Of a stretch of 11,363 nucleotides of DNA, positions 1 through 6,043 are shown piece after piece (the stretch's first letter is position 1; each line of letters opens with the position of its first letter). The stretch comes from Candidatus Kaiserbacteria bacterium. Its GTDB lineage: Bacteria > Patescibacteriota > Minisyncoccia > Phycocordibacterales > UBA918. A program made the translations under genes and the position numbers. The stretch covers positions 1 to 11,363 of the forward strand of contig SKHJ01000011.1 of the NCBI GenBank assembly GCA_007116965.1, read 5' to 3'. A model generated the notes under the pieces. That model was given only the letters and a program-made list of their open reading frames with translations, did no database searches and had not been told where the DNA came from.

Positions 1-19
1 CAGTTAACTATTTCTAATA

Positions 20-58
20 GTAGCAAAAAGAAGGAGGGTCGCCAGCTTGGCGACCCTC
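20..58 (-). terminator. Intrinsic terminator of the ATP-grasp operon
   Basis: A perfect 11-bp stem (34-44 with 48-58, arms GAGGGTCGCCA / TGGCGACCCTC) has a 3-nt loop. Read on the minus strand it is followed by CTTCTTTTTGC, a classic U-tract. It lies 25 bp past the stop codon of the ATP-grasp gene and closes the minus-strand operon. Confidence 0.9.
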
Positions 59-83
59 AATTTCATAAGTGGTGATCTCGCAC

Positions 84-1055
84 TCAGTGCATCACACCCG
101 GCACCAATCCGCCCCCCGCAGAGATGTTCAGCACTTTCTGGTCAGGCCTACAGGTGCGACTCATCGCGAAGAAATGAGTCTTGCCTTTTGAACCAGACAG
201 GACATAGACATCCAAACCATAGCGCATCGGTGTGCCACTGATCACAGCAGTTGGGATTTGGACCATCTCCTGAAGAAGAAATGATCCATCGGTGTGTATT
301 GTTTCCCCTGGAAAGAACACCTCATCACCGCCGAGGCCGAAGGCTGACTTGGCCACCAAGCCACTCGGCACCTCGTCGCCACATCGCATATCGCGTTTCT
401 CTCCGTGCGGCACCAGCGGGTTCTGTCGGTAAGCCAAAGCCCGTTTGTCACCGAAGGTCCAGCTACCCCAAGGGTTCTTGGCTTGAGGCAATGGGGAATG
501 GTGTTCAACTTGAGCACGACCGCAGGCACGGAAAACGGTACGACCTGTTGGAAAACACCAGCGTGGGTTTTCCTCAATCGTCCTTACTTCCATGCCCGGC
601 CAAATGGCGGTCTGGTAGTAGGGAAGTTCCATGGCGATCACCTTCCTGTGAACAGGCCACGTTTCGGAACAGAGAACCGCCGGAGCCTCTCCAAACACGT
701 CTCTCATCGCCGAGACAAATCGCACAGCCTCATCCCCACAGCCATAGGCCTGCAAGGCACGCATCACATAGCTCATACCTCCAGGAATGTCGCTGTTGAC
801 CTCGATGACCCGCAAGCCATTAGAGGTCGGAATGGTGTCGATGCGCACCAAGGGCGGTACTGGCTGCTCAGTTGCCGTCGCAATGTCATCAAGCAACGAC
901 GTCAAGTTCGACAACTCCGCAGACGACAGCCTCACCTCGACTGGAGATGCGACAGGGAACCGACCCTGACTGGGTTCATTAAAGCCGCCAAGTTTGCACT
1001 CCGCCAATGCAGCAGGATTGACGACCCGGTGGTTGGTGAAGTTCATTTCAACCAT
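84..1055 (-). CDS. Circularly permuted ATP-grasp ligase (amide/peptide ligase-like), 323 aa
   Basis: Probably an ATP-dependent carboxylate-amine ligase that forms a peptide or amide bond; the substrate cannot be read from the sequence. The ATP-grasp elements appear in permuted order, as in glutathionylspermidine-synthase-like and COG2308-like proteins. An acidic metal-binding strand comes early (RIDT at 71-74, IEVNSD at 84-89, then PGG). The glycine-rich nucleotide loop comes late (VAKSAFGLGG, 234-243), followed by LLQEMV (260-265), Arg278, a C-terminal SR (299-300) and NISAGGG (310-316). The start was set at 1055 and not at 1127 because AAAGGAGG lies 7 nt before this ATG, while the upstream extension is a hairpin. 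It is the last gene of the operon with DUF1704 and the small peptide gene. Its GC content is visibly higher than that of the DUF1704 gene. The fold call is firm and the function is not. Confidence 0.8.
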   Translation of the reverse strand: MVEMNFTNHRVVNPAALAECKLGGFNEPSQGRFPVASPVEVRLSSAELSNLTSLLDDIATATEQPVPPLVRIDTIPTSNGLRVIEVNSDIPGGMSYVMRALQAYGCGDEAVRFVSAMRDVFGEAPAVLCSETWPVHRKVIAMELPYYQTAIWPGMEVRTIEENPRWCFPTGRTVFRACGRAQVEHHSPLPQAKNPWGSWTFGDKRALAYRQNPLVPHGEKRDMRCGDEVPSGLVAKSAFGLGGDEVFFPGETIHTDGSFLLQEMVQIPTAVISGTPMRYGLDVYVLSGSKGKTHFFAMSRTCRPDQKVLNISAGGGLVPGVMH

Positions 1056-1085
1056 TACACATCCTCCTTTGATGGTTGTACGTTC

Positions 1086-1139
1086 AATGAACGACCTAGA
1101 GAGAATCGAAGGCATCGATTCTCTCATAAGACGTTCATT
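1086..1139 (-). promoter_or_regulatory. Large intercistronic hairpin before the ATP-grasp gene
   Basis: An outer 8-bp stem (AATGAACG 1086-1093 with CGTTCATT 1132-1139) encloses a perfect 11-bp inner stem (1099-1109 with 1115-1125) with a 5-nt loop. The hairpin starts at the DUF1704 stop codon and ends about 15 nt before the Shine-Dalgarno of the ATP-grasp gene. It has no U-tract, so it is more likely an RNA-processing, stability or expression-balancing element than a terminator. Confidence 0.6.
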
Positions 1140-2194
1140 TAAGTAACGAGCTGTTTGAAGTCATTAAAATACCTTGTATCAAATTTTGCTCGCGCTACTA
1201 TTTTTTTATCGGTTTTATTAAGTTTCTTTATGAATTCGTATCCTTCATAATACAGCTTATCTTTGTACCAAGTACCGGGCTGGCCTGTATCTATGAGACC
1301 TCTCTTGACCCTACTTGTGAGTATGTAGGCATCATCTAAAGAGAGCCATTGCAATAGGTAGCAAAATGTCTGATAGAAACTTGCCCGCTCTGCCTTATAC
1401 ACTGCCAAGTAATATAAAGATATCCTTGTCTCTAGTTTTGGATTAATTTTTGATTCCTGCCATAAAGCAAAGCCTTCGTGTAGCGGTTCGTACAGACCAA
1501 ATCCAGAAATAAAAAGCGGGATCGATTGTTGTTGTGCATTTTCTTCTTGCTGTGCATGTCCTAGGATTTCGTGAGCAAGTAAGATGTCTACCATGTGACG
1601 ATTGTATGAACTTTTTGCTTGGAAAAGTACTAACTTATCATTACTGCGGCAAACTGAAGGTCCGCCAGGAATGTTGATATCAGCCCGCCAGCCAACAAAC
1701 CCATGTCTTGCGAAAAAATCACGAGCGTACGTAAGTAACTCACTTTGCGTAAATAGTTCACCGTCTTGAGGGAATAATTTTTGCTGACCTTTGATCTCTG
1801 CCGTTATTTTTTTTACAACAACACTATCAACCGCACCGAATAACTTTCTGGAAGTAACCGTAACCTTGGGCGTACCAATGCTACGAATCAACTGAATACG
1901 CAGCAGCTGGTCTTTGATTTCTGTATGTATTAAATCTATCGTAGTGCCATTCTTTGACTTTGCTAGTAATTTTTTTACAAAAAAAAGATAGTTTTCTTCT
2001 TTTCTAAACAACTCGTGTGTCTTTTTATACTTGTATTTTGGATTATATGCTTGACCCTCATAAAATGCCTTAAAAAATTTTCTCTTTTCGGATGCAAAAT
2101 TGGAAGGATTTATAAACAAAAGATAGTCAATCCTCGATTTTTGCATCGATAATTTGTTACTGATATCTTGAAGTGTCTCGTTTGAATTACTCAT
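1139..2194 (-). CDS. DUF1704 / MATCAP-like zinc carboxypeptidase-like protein, 351 aa
   Basis: This belongs to the DUF1704 family, known in bacteria as QEGLA-motif proteins and in animals as MATCAP tyrosine carboxypeptidases. The predicted role is zinc-dependent removal of a C-terminal residue from a peptide or protein. The zinc site is visible: HEILGH at 208-213 fits HExxxH (compare HEIGTH in the family), and HEGFALWQE (239-247) supplies the downstream Glu in the EG(L/F)A motif. The N-terminal part (IDYLLFINPSN, 22-32; YNPKYKY, 50-56) also matches the family. The start at 2194 was chosen because family similarity begins just after it. A longer in-frame reading to 2353 would run through the small peptide gene and a GC-rich hairpin. 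No clear Shine-Dalgarno precedes 2194, so translation may be coupled or weak. The gene is markedly more AT-rich than both neighbours, which suggests a different origin. Confidence 0.82.
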   Translation of the reverse strand: MSNSNETLQDISNKLSMQKSRIDYLLFINPSNFASEKRKFFKAFYEGQAYNPKYKYKKTHELFRKEENYLFFVKKLLAKSKNGTTIDLIHTEIKDQLLRIQLIRSIGTPKVTVTSRKLFGAVDSVVVKKITAEIKGQQKLFPQDGELFTQSELLTYARDFFARHGFVGWRADINIPGGPSVCRSNDKLVLFQAKSSYNRHMVDILLAHEILGHAQQEENAQQQSIPLFISGFGLYEPLHEGFALWQESKINPKLETRISLYYLAVYKAERASFYQTFCYLLQWLSLDDAYILTSRVKRGLIDTGQPGTWYKDKLYYEGYEFIKKLNKTDKKIVARAKFDTRYFNDFKQLVT

Positions 2195-2214
2195 AGTATA
2201 GATAAGGAGGGTGC

Positions 2215-2233
2215 GGGCGCGCGAGGCGCGCCC
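2215..2233 (-). promoter_or_regulatory. GC-rich intercistronic hairpin between peptide and DUF1704 genes
   Basis: A perfect 8-bp inverted repeat, GGGCGCGC / GCGCGCCC, has a 3-nt loop, and a further GGG/CCC pairing outside it is possible. It sits 13 nt after the peptide stop codon and 20 nt before the DUF1704 start. There is no U-tract on either strand. It could lower expression of the downstream enzymes relative to the peptide, as hairpins after RiPP precursor genes often do; that role is inference. Confidence 0.55.
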
Positions 2234-2246
2234 TGCCCGAAAATCA

Positions 2247-2456
2247 TCAAAAACGTTCGCCTGTTGCCAGATCGAGTCTACCTCGACCTCCGCTGGGTAC
2301 AGTAGTGCACTGAGCTGCATGTGGAGCGTCGTATATGCCTCCGCACCCTCCAACGTTTGGGTCAGTGACAGGCCTTAGACACGAAATCGGAATCGGATGT
2401 GTATCCCGCGGGTCAATGGGGTATACTGGAACATCATCTACGTTTTGTTTTTGCAT
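2247..2456 (-). CDS. Small Cys/Gly/Pro-rich peptide, 69 aa; possible substrate of the operon's enzymes
   Basis: I do not recognise this protein. The start at 2456 is well supported: GGAGGTGA lies directly before it (GGAGG at 2462-2466), the best Shine-Dalgarno in the operon. The peptide begins MQKQNVDDVPVYP, has a Pro/Asp-rich N-terminal half (DPRDTHPIP, 16-24), then three cysteines at 26, 38 and 50, exactly 12 residues apart, in a Gly-rich context (GGCGG 36-40), and ends with the polar tail GERF. It has no signal peptide or membrane segment. It is the first conserved-looking gene upstream of DUF1704 and the ATP-grasp ligase, the usual place for a precursor peptide. The precursor role is inferred from size, composition and position only. 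It could also be a small structural or metal-binding protein. Confidence 0.55.
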   Translation of the reverse strand: MQKQNVDDVPVYPIDPRDTHPIPISCLRPVTDPNVGGCGGIYDAPHAAQCTTVPSGGRGRLDLATGERF

Positions 2457-2527
2457 CTTCACCTCCGTTTGTTGAACATTTCCCGCCGTCATCTCAGACA
2501 ACTGAGAACGGGACCGGACTCGGTGTG

Positions 2528-2569
2528 AGCCGGAGATTGTGGCGAAGTACTTCGCCACAATCTCCGGCT
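2528..2569. repeat. 42-bp perfect palindrome upstream of the peptide gene
   Basis: The two 21-base arms (AGCCGGAGATTGTGGCGAAG... and its exact reverse complement) meet with no spacer at 2548|2549. No T-run follows on either strand, so it does not look like an ordinary terminator. It lies in the 5' leader of the peptide operon. It may be a long RNA hairpin (about 19 bp in practice), a dimeric protein-binding site or a cruciform-prone sequence. Confidence 0.85.
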
Positions 2570-2587
2570 GCCAATCCCTCCCAACCA

Positions 2588-2669
2588 AAACCGACCCGAG
2601 GAGCTAGTCCGCGGGTCGGTTTGGTGTTTGAGAGATTGGTGGATATACCGTTACACTAAACCGACCCGC
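2588..2669 (-). promoter_or_regulatory. Three-segment leader with mutually exclusive hairpins
   Basis: The motif AAACCGACCCG occurs at 2588-2598 and 2658-2668, and its exact reverse complement at 2612-2622. In minus-strand RNA the middle copy can pair with the upstream copy (12 bp, 2611-2622 with 2658-2669) or with the downstream copy (11 bp), but not both. The upstream copy overlaps the stop codon of the tiny ORF at 2656-2757. This geometry resembles attenuation. The downstream hairpin has only a short TTTT run after it, so its terminator strength is doubtful. Confidence 0.5.
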
Positions 2670-2757
2670 TTACCCAAGCGAGAATCACAATGAGTACGAG
2701 CACAAATGTGCGCTCTACCAACTGTGTCATCCAGTCTACTGTAGTGGCTTGCACCAT
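2656..2757 (-). CDS. Tiny hydrophobic ORF, 33 aa (leader peptide or small membrane protein)
   Basis: ATG at 2757 to TAG at 2656. The product has a polar N-terminus (MVQATTVDWMTQLVERT) followed by the strongly hydrophobic run FVLVLIVILAWV (about 18-29), long enough for one short membrane segment. A promoter -10 box (2766-2771) ends 8 nt before the ATG, so the message would be leaderless or nearly so; AGGAAGG sits in that gap. The stop codon touches the first of the three repeated leader segments, so a terminating ribosome would cover it. It may be a regulatory leader peptide or a small membrane protein. No family is recognised, and it could be a chance ORF. Confidence 0.42.
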   Translation of the reverse strand: MVQATTVDWMTQLVERTFVLVLIVILAWVSGSV

Positions 2758-2765
2758 ACCTTCCT

Positions 2766-2795
2766 ACTATAAACAAAACTACTCAGCAGTGTCAA
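2766..2795 (-). promoter_or_regulatory. Promoter of the peptide/DUF1704/ATP-grasp operon
   Basis: On the minus strand, TTGACA (2790-2795, perfect -35) is followed after 18 nt by TATAGT (2766-2771, -10). It lies in the 69-bp gap after the DUF5667 gene and is the only promoter here with a consensus -35. The predicted transcription start falls at about 2758-2760, next to the ATG at 2757. Confidence 0.75.
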
Positions 2796-2826
2796 GTCGG
2801 TGTGTGATCGGCTGGGGAAAGCGTGC

Positions 2827-4299
2827 CTAACCAGCTTCTGTACTAGTTGCCCGTGCTTCGGTGGAGGTGGCATTCTCGCCAGTCCGATCAGTGGTGGTCG
2901 CTGTAGAGGTCGCAGCATCTACGTCTGCGTCGCTGCTCGTAGCTGTACTGGTAGTCGCTGACGCCGGCTCAACATTAGTTGGAGTAGTCGTGCCAATTTC
3001 AAATTCAGGTAAACGATCAGGAATATCGGCTTGTTGAACAATAGCACTCAACAGTTCGTCAACATCTGCCAAGACAATACCGGCGGCTTCAAATGACTCT
3101 TCTTCGATATACTGAGCGGCTTGGGCGAGTTGGGTGGGCACTTCGGCTAAAACTTCCTCGATCTCTACCAGATCCTCTGCTTCAACATACTCCGCCACGA
3201 CACTCTCAATATACTCGTATCGTACCTGCAGTCGCTCTCGCTTGAAATGTAGCTGCTCAGCCAACTCCTCGGCGGTATACTCGATTGGCACAAGCATATC
3301 AAGATCTACAGTATTTCTTACCTCAAGATTACTCATAAAGGTAATGACCTTACGAGTGGTGGTAAGTGCCTCGGTCAGCGCCACCCGAGCTTCGACCGGT
3401 TCACCATTCTCATAGGCTGTGATGCCGGTTTGCACCTTACGATCTACGTCAGCAAGGCGTCTAGTAATACTCGTCATCGCTTCCTCAGTTGCTAGCGGCG
3501 CAATGGTACGCAGTAGTTCACTTGCACGGGCCGACTCGATCTCAATACGAGCTAAAAGTCCTTCGTACGATGGTCGCTCGGTGCGCTCCGGATCAATGGC
3601 TTCAGCCCGACTTTGTTCTATAGCGTCGGCCAAAGCACTGCGGCGCTCGCGCGTGGTAGTGGTAGCAATCGCACCCTCAACCAGCAAAGCCATGTCGTGC
3701 TCAGGTTCGGTACTATACGCTCGCAAGACAGCGGCGTGAACATCAAAAAGTGCCACCAAAGCGATCTCAGCCATCGCGGCCTCGTCTTCATCCTCTGCGC
3801 GTAAGCGTTCGATACTCGCTCGGGCTGATTGACTATGATGCCGCACTGCCTCAGCCACCCGCTCTTCTTGCACCTCTGTCAATCGGCCAGCTTGAGCCAA
3901 CGCTTGCGCTTCAGCCAAACGACGGCTGATGCGCTCGGTCTCCCATTCTACCCGTTCAAACGGTGAGCGGGTTACGGTGCTCCGTACTTCTTCGTTAAAA
4001 CCAACCTTGACTGCGTACAACACGTCACCAGGCAACGATCGTTCGGCCATAATTGGTACCAAAACCAGCAGACAGGCCAACACGCCTCCGAAGGCGCCAC
4101 GCGCGTACCAGTTCGCCAAGAAATGACGACGAACAGACGTGGTTGTACCTGCTGTGTCGCTAGCGGTAGCCCGCGTGGCTTCAGGCAACGGGTGATATTC
4201 CATATACAAAAGCACCCGCTCGCGTAAATCCTGTTGCTCAGATGCGCTTAAAGATACGCTGTCAGCTTGTTTAGAAAATTGTTCTTGAAATCGTTTCAT
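2827..4299 (-). CDS. DUF5667-type single-pass membrane protein, partner of the ECF sigma factor, 490 aa
   Basis: Likely the membrane-bound regulator of the sigma factor encoded just upstream. A short cytoplasmic N-terminal part (1-65) precedes one membrane helix (about 68-84, GAFGGVLACLLVLVPIM). Then comes SLPGDVLYAVKVGFNEEV (88-105), typical of DUF5667 proteins. A long Glu/Ala/Arg-rich helical or coiled-coil region follows, and a low-complexity Thr/Ser/Ala tail that would lie outside the membrane. The start at 4299 was chosen because it lies 7 nt after the sigma factor stop codon; an in-frame ATG at 4338 would overlap the sigma gene. There is no strong Shine-Dalgarno, so translational coupling is likely. 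DUF5667 is known next to ECF sigma genes in Patescibacteria and Actinobacteria. The anti-sigma role is inferred from this pairing, as no zinc-binding anti-sigma motif is visible. Confidence 0.78.
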   Translation of the reverse strand: MKRFQEQFSKQADSVSLSASEQQDLRERVLLYMEYHPLPEATRATASDTAGTTTSVRRHFLANWYARGAFGGVLACLLVLVPIMAERSLPGDVLYAVKVGFNEEVRSTVTRSPFERVEWETERISRRLAEAQALAQAGRLTEVQEERVAEAVRHHSQSARASIERLRAEDEDEAAMAEIALVALFDVHAAVLRAYSTEPEHDMALLVEGAIATTTTRERRSALADAIEQSRAEAIDPERTERPSYEGLLARIEIESARASELLRTIAPLATEEAMTSITRRLADVDRKVQTGITAYENGEPVEARVALTEALTTTRKVITFMSNLEVRNTVDLDMLVPIEYTAEELAEQLHFKRERLQVRYEYIESVVAEYVEAEDLVEIEEVLAEVPTQLAQAAQYIEEESFEAAGIVLADVDELLSAIVQQADIPDRLPEFEIGTTTPTNVEPASATTSTATSSDADVDAATSTATTTDRTGENATSTEARATSTEAG

Positions 4300-4306
4300 A
4301 ATGTAT

Positions 4307-4915
4307 TTAAACAGAGCGACCGAAGGCCTGCCGGCCAATCACTTTTCTTCGCTCTTCCCGCGCTTCACTTTCGGCCTCAATATGCTCACGTAATAGCTTG
4401 AGACCGCGGTGTAAGCGTACAGAGACGACATTTTCTGATACCTCGATCAGCTCACTGATCTCTTTCGGGCCAAGACCATCGACAAAGCGGAGTATCACCA
4501 CCTCGCGGTAGACATCCGGTAAGGTCTCAAGGACCGCAAAGGCTTTTTTGCCGTCGAGGGTGGCCGCAAGAGCTTCCACGGTGTTCTCTGAGAGTTCAGC
4601 AAAATCACCCTCATCAACCCCCTCTTCTTCCAACAAAGCATCCAGAGACGTCTCTCGACGTCGGCGGTACTCATCAATGATGAGGTTGTTGAGCACTTTG
4701 TATAAGAACGGACGGAACGCCTCGATCTCATGCCCAGTGCGCAGATACGACCACGCCTTGGTGAAGGTGTCGTGGACTATGTCGATGGCTCGCTCTCGAT
4801 CTCGCAAGCGCAAGGCTGCGTGCCGAAACAAGGCATTGCTATAATCCGCAAAAGCAGTCAAAAAACGCTCTTCTGGGTCGTCACTATGGGAAGCTGTTGT
4901 ACGGAGTTTCTCCAT
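4307..4915 (-). CDS. ECF-family RNA polymerase sigma factor, 202 aa
   Basis: A sigma-70 family member with only regions 2 and 4. Region 2 spans about 25-85 (ALFRHAALRLRDRERAIDIV, then HDTFTKAWSYL, FRPFLYKVLNNLIIDEYRRR). Region 4 spans about 126-178 (LPDVYREVVILRFVDGLGPK, then EISELIEVSENVVSVRLHRG), a clear helix-turn-helix. An acidic linker joins them (LLEEEGVDEGDFAELSE). The start at 4915 was chosen because TATAAT (4925-4930) ends 9 nt before it and similarity begins close after; the longer frame to 5155 would run into the neighbouring hydrolase gene. Sigma and the DUF5667 gene are 7 nt apart and surely co-transcribed. The promoter has no good -35, so autoregulation cannot be read from it. 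Confidence 0.9.
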   Translation of the reverse strand: MEKLRTTASHSDDPEERFLTAFADYSNALFRHAALRLRDRERAIDIVHDTFTKAWSYLRTGHEIEAFRPFLYKVLNNLIIDEYRRRRETSLDALLEEEGVDEGDFAELSENTVEALAATLDGKKAFAVLETLPDVYREVVILRFVDGLGPKEISELIEVSENVVSVRLHRGLKLLREHIEAESEAREERRKVIGRQAFGRSV

Positions 4916-4924
4916 GTACGAACC

Positions 4925-4930
4925 ATTATA
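4925..4930 (-). promoter_or_regulatory. -10 box of the sigma factor operon
   Basis: A perfect TATAAT on the minus strand ends 9 nt before the ATG at 4915. No convincing -35 hexamer or TG extension is seen. The predicted transcript has a 5' UTR of only a few bases. Confidence 0.6.
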
Positions 4931-4979
4931 CGCGAAGACGGATGAAAACGTACTTTCTTTCAGGTCCACCTGTCTCTGC

Positions 4980-5939
4980 CTAGCCCTTACCCTCCTTGCG
5001 AGCCAAAAACGTTGCAAAAGCGTAGTAACGGGCCAGAGCCCCGTCACCCTTAATGACATGGGCGCTTTCTGGAAGTGGGACAAAGGTCGACTGCGGTAGG
5101 GCTTGGTGGAGTTGCCAGGCGGCTTCGAGCGGGCACAGGATATCAATCCGACCATGAACGATACACGCAGGGATGTGTTTGATTGATGCGATCTGCTGGA
5201 GTATTTGGTTGTCGGAGAGGAAATATTGGTTGGCTAGGTAATGCAGAAAAATCCGGGTATTCGAAAAATCCGACTCATCCACCTCCTCCGGCTCAGTAAA
5301 TTTCTTATCCAAGTGCGGTGCCAACAGATTGTAATCCCAATTGCTAAAAAGTGCGACGATTTGTCTCCGATCTCCATCACTTCCGTTTTCAAATTTTTCG
5401 TATAATGCTGCTGCGATATTGCTATTTTCAGAGATGTGCAAAGCCCCTAGGCTCTCCAGTAAAAGGGCACGTCCGTCGGGAAATAAGTGAGCTGTTCCCT
5501 CACTACCAAAGAATGCCCAGTCATCACCCCATTTATCAGCTAAGAAAATAGCCGACAACAACAAGCCACGCACCCGCTCTGGATGCGCCTCTGCATAAGC
5601 AAGTGCCAAGGTCGAGCCCCAACTACTACCGGCCACGTACCAAGTCTCGATACCGAGCTCAGTACGAATGCGCTCCATATCTGCCACCAGGTCTTGTGTA
5701 GTATTGTTCGCAATCTCACCGGCTGGCTCACTCTGACCACAGCCCCGCTGGTCAAAACAGACGACGTGGTAGTGCTCAAGATCAAAACTGGCCGCGTGCT
5801 TGGGCTTACTCTTACTCCCTGGCCCGCCATGACAAGTAATGATAGTCGGTCCATCAGGATTACCGTACCGGGCATAGTAGACACGGTGTCCAACCTGCTC
5901 GGGTAGGTAATGTTCGGCAAATGGTCGAGGAGTGTACAT
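4980..5939 (-). CDS. pip: Proline iminopeptidase-like alpha/beta hydrolase (S33 family), 319 aa
   Basis: A cytoplasmic serine hydrolase of peptidase family S33 that, by family, releases N-terminal proline from peptides. The oxyanion-hole motif HGGPG is at 37-41. DQRGCGQS (63-70) is the family's DQRGxGxS signature. The nucleophile elbow GSSWGSTLALAYAEAHP (104-120) puts the catalytic Ser at 106, and HGRIDILCP (262-270) with ESAH (291-294) supplies Asp266 and His294. Length matches the family. It has no signal peptide. The start at 5939 is supported by an extended -10 promoter ending 7 nt upstream, which predicts a leaderless message. It is a single-gene unit between its own promoter and the sigma promoter. 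Peptide scavenging would suit a host-dependent cell, but that is inference. Exact substrate preference cannot be read. Confidence 0.88.
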   Translation of the reverse strand: MYTPRPFAEHYLPEQVGHRVYYARYGNPDGPTIITCHGGPGSKSKPKHAASFDLEHYHVVCFDQRGCGQSEPAGEIANNTTQDLVADMERIRTELGIETWYVAGSSWGSTLALAYAEAHPERVRGLLLSAIFLADKWGDDWAFFGSEGTAHLFPDGRALLLESLGALHISENSNIAAALYEKFENGSDGDRRQIVALFSNWDYNLLAPHLDKKFTEPEEVDESDFSNTRIFLHYLANQYFLSDNQILQQIASIKHIPACIVHGRIDILCPLEAAWQLHQALPQSTFVPLPESAHVIKGDGALARYYAFATFLARKEGKG

Positions 5940-5946
5940 GTTCTGT

Positions 5947-5955
5947 ACTATACCA
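5947..5955 (-). promoter_or_regulatory. Extended -10 promoter of the S33 hydrolase gene
   Basis: On the minus strand TGG-TATAGT (5947-5955) is a TGn-extended -10 element, 7 nt from the ATG at 5939. No good -35 is visible. Transcription should start at or within a base or two of the start codon. Confidence 0.65.
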
Positions 5956-5985
5956 AATCAGACTGAAAAAGTAGAAAATCTACCA

Positions 5986-6021
5986 GAAAAAGCGGAAACA
6001 CTATAGTGTTTCCGCTTTTTC
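5986..6021 (-). terminator. Intrinsic terminator after the cupredoxin gene
   Basis: A 36-bp perfect palindrome (GAAAAAGCGGAAACACTA and its reverse complement). The GC-containing stem is flanked by A5 and T5, so it can work in both directions. It lies 22 bp past the cupredoxin stop codon and separates that gene from the hydrolase promoter. Confidence 0.92.
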
Positions 6022-6043
6022 CTACCGAAATGACTAGCCCTGC

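Noticed and set aside
1056..1127. 24-residue N-terminal extension of the ATP-grasp gene
   Set aside because: It reads through the intercistronic hairpin, while the ATG at 1055 has an ideal Shine-Dalgarno.
2195..2353. 53-residue N-terminal extension of DUF1704
   Set aside because: It overlaps the small peptide gene and the GC hairpin, and family similarity starts only after the ATG at 2194.
2399..2659. Plus-strand 86-aa ORF
   Set aside because: It is antisense to the leader, its codons come from palindromes, and it has no Shine-Dalgarno or promoter.
3134..4126. Several plus-strand ORFs opposite the DUF5667 gene
   Set aside because: They are low-complexity Ser/Ala-rich shadows of the minus-strand gene.
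4916..5155. 80-residue extension of the sigma factor
   Set aside because: It would overlap the S33 hydrolase gene and run through the sigma promoter, with no sigma-like sequence.
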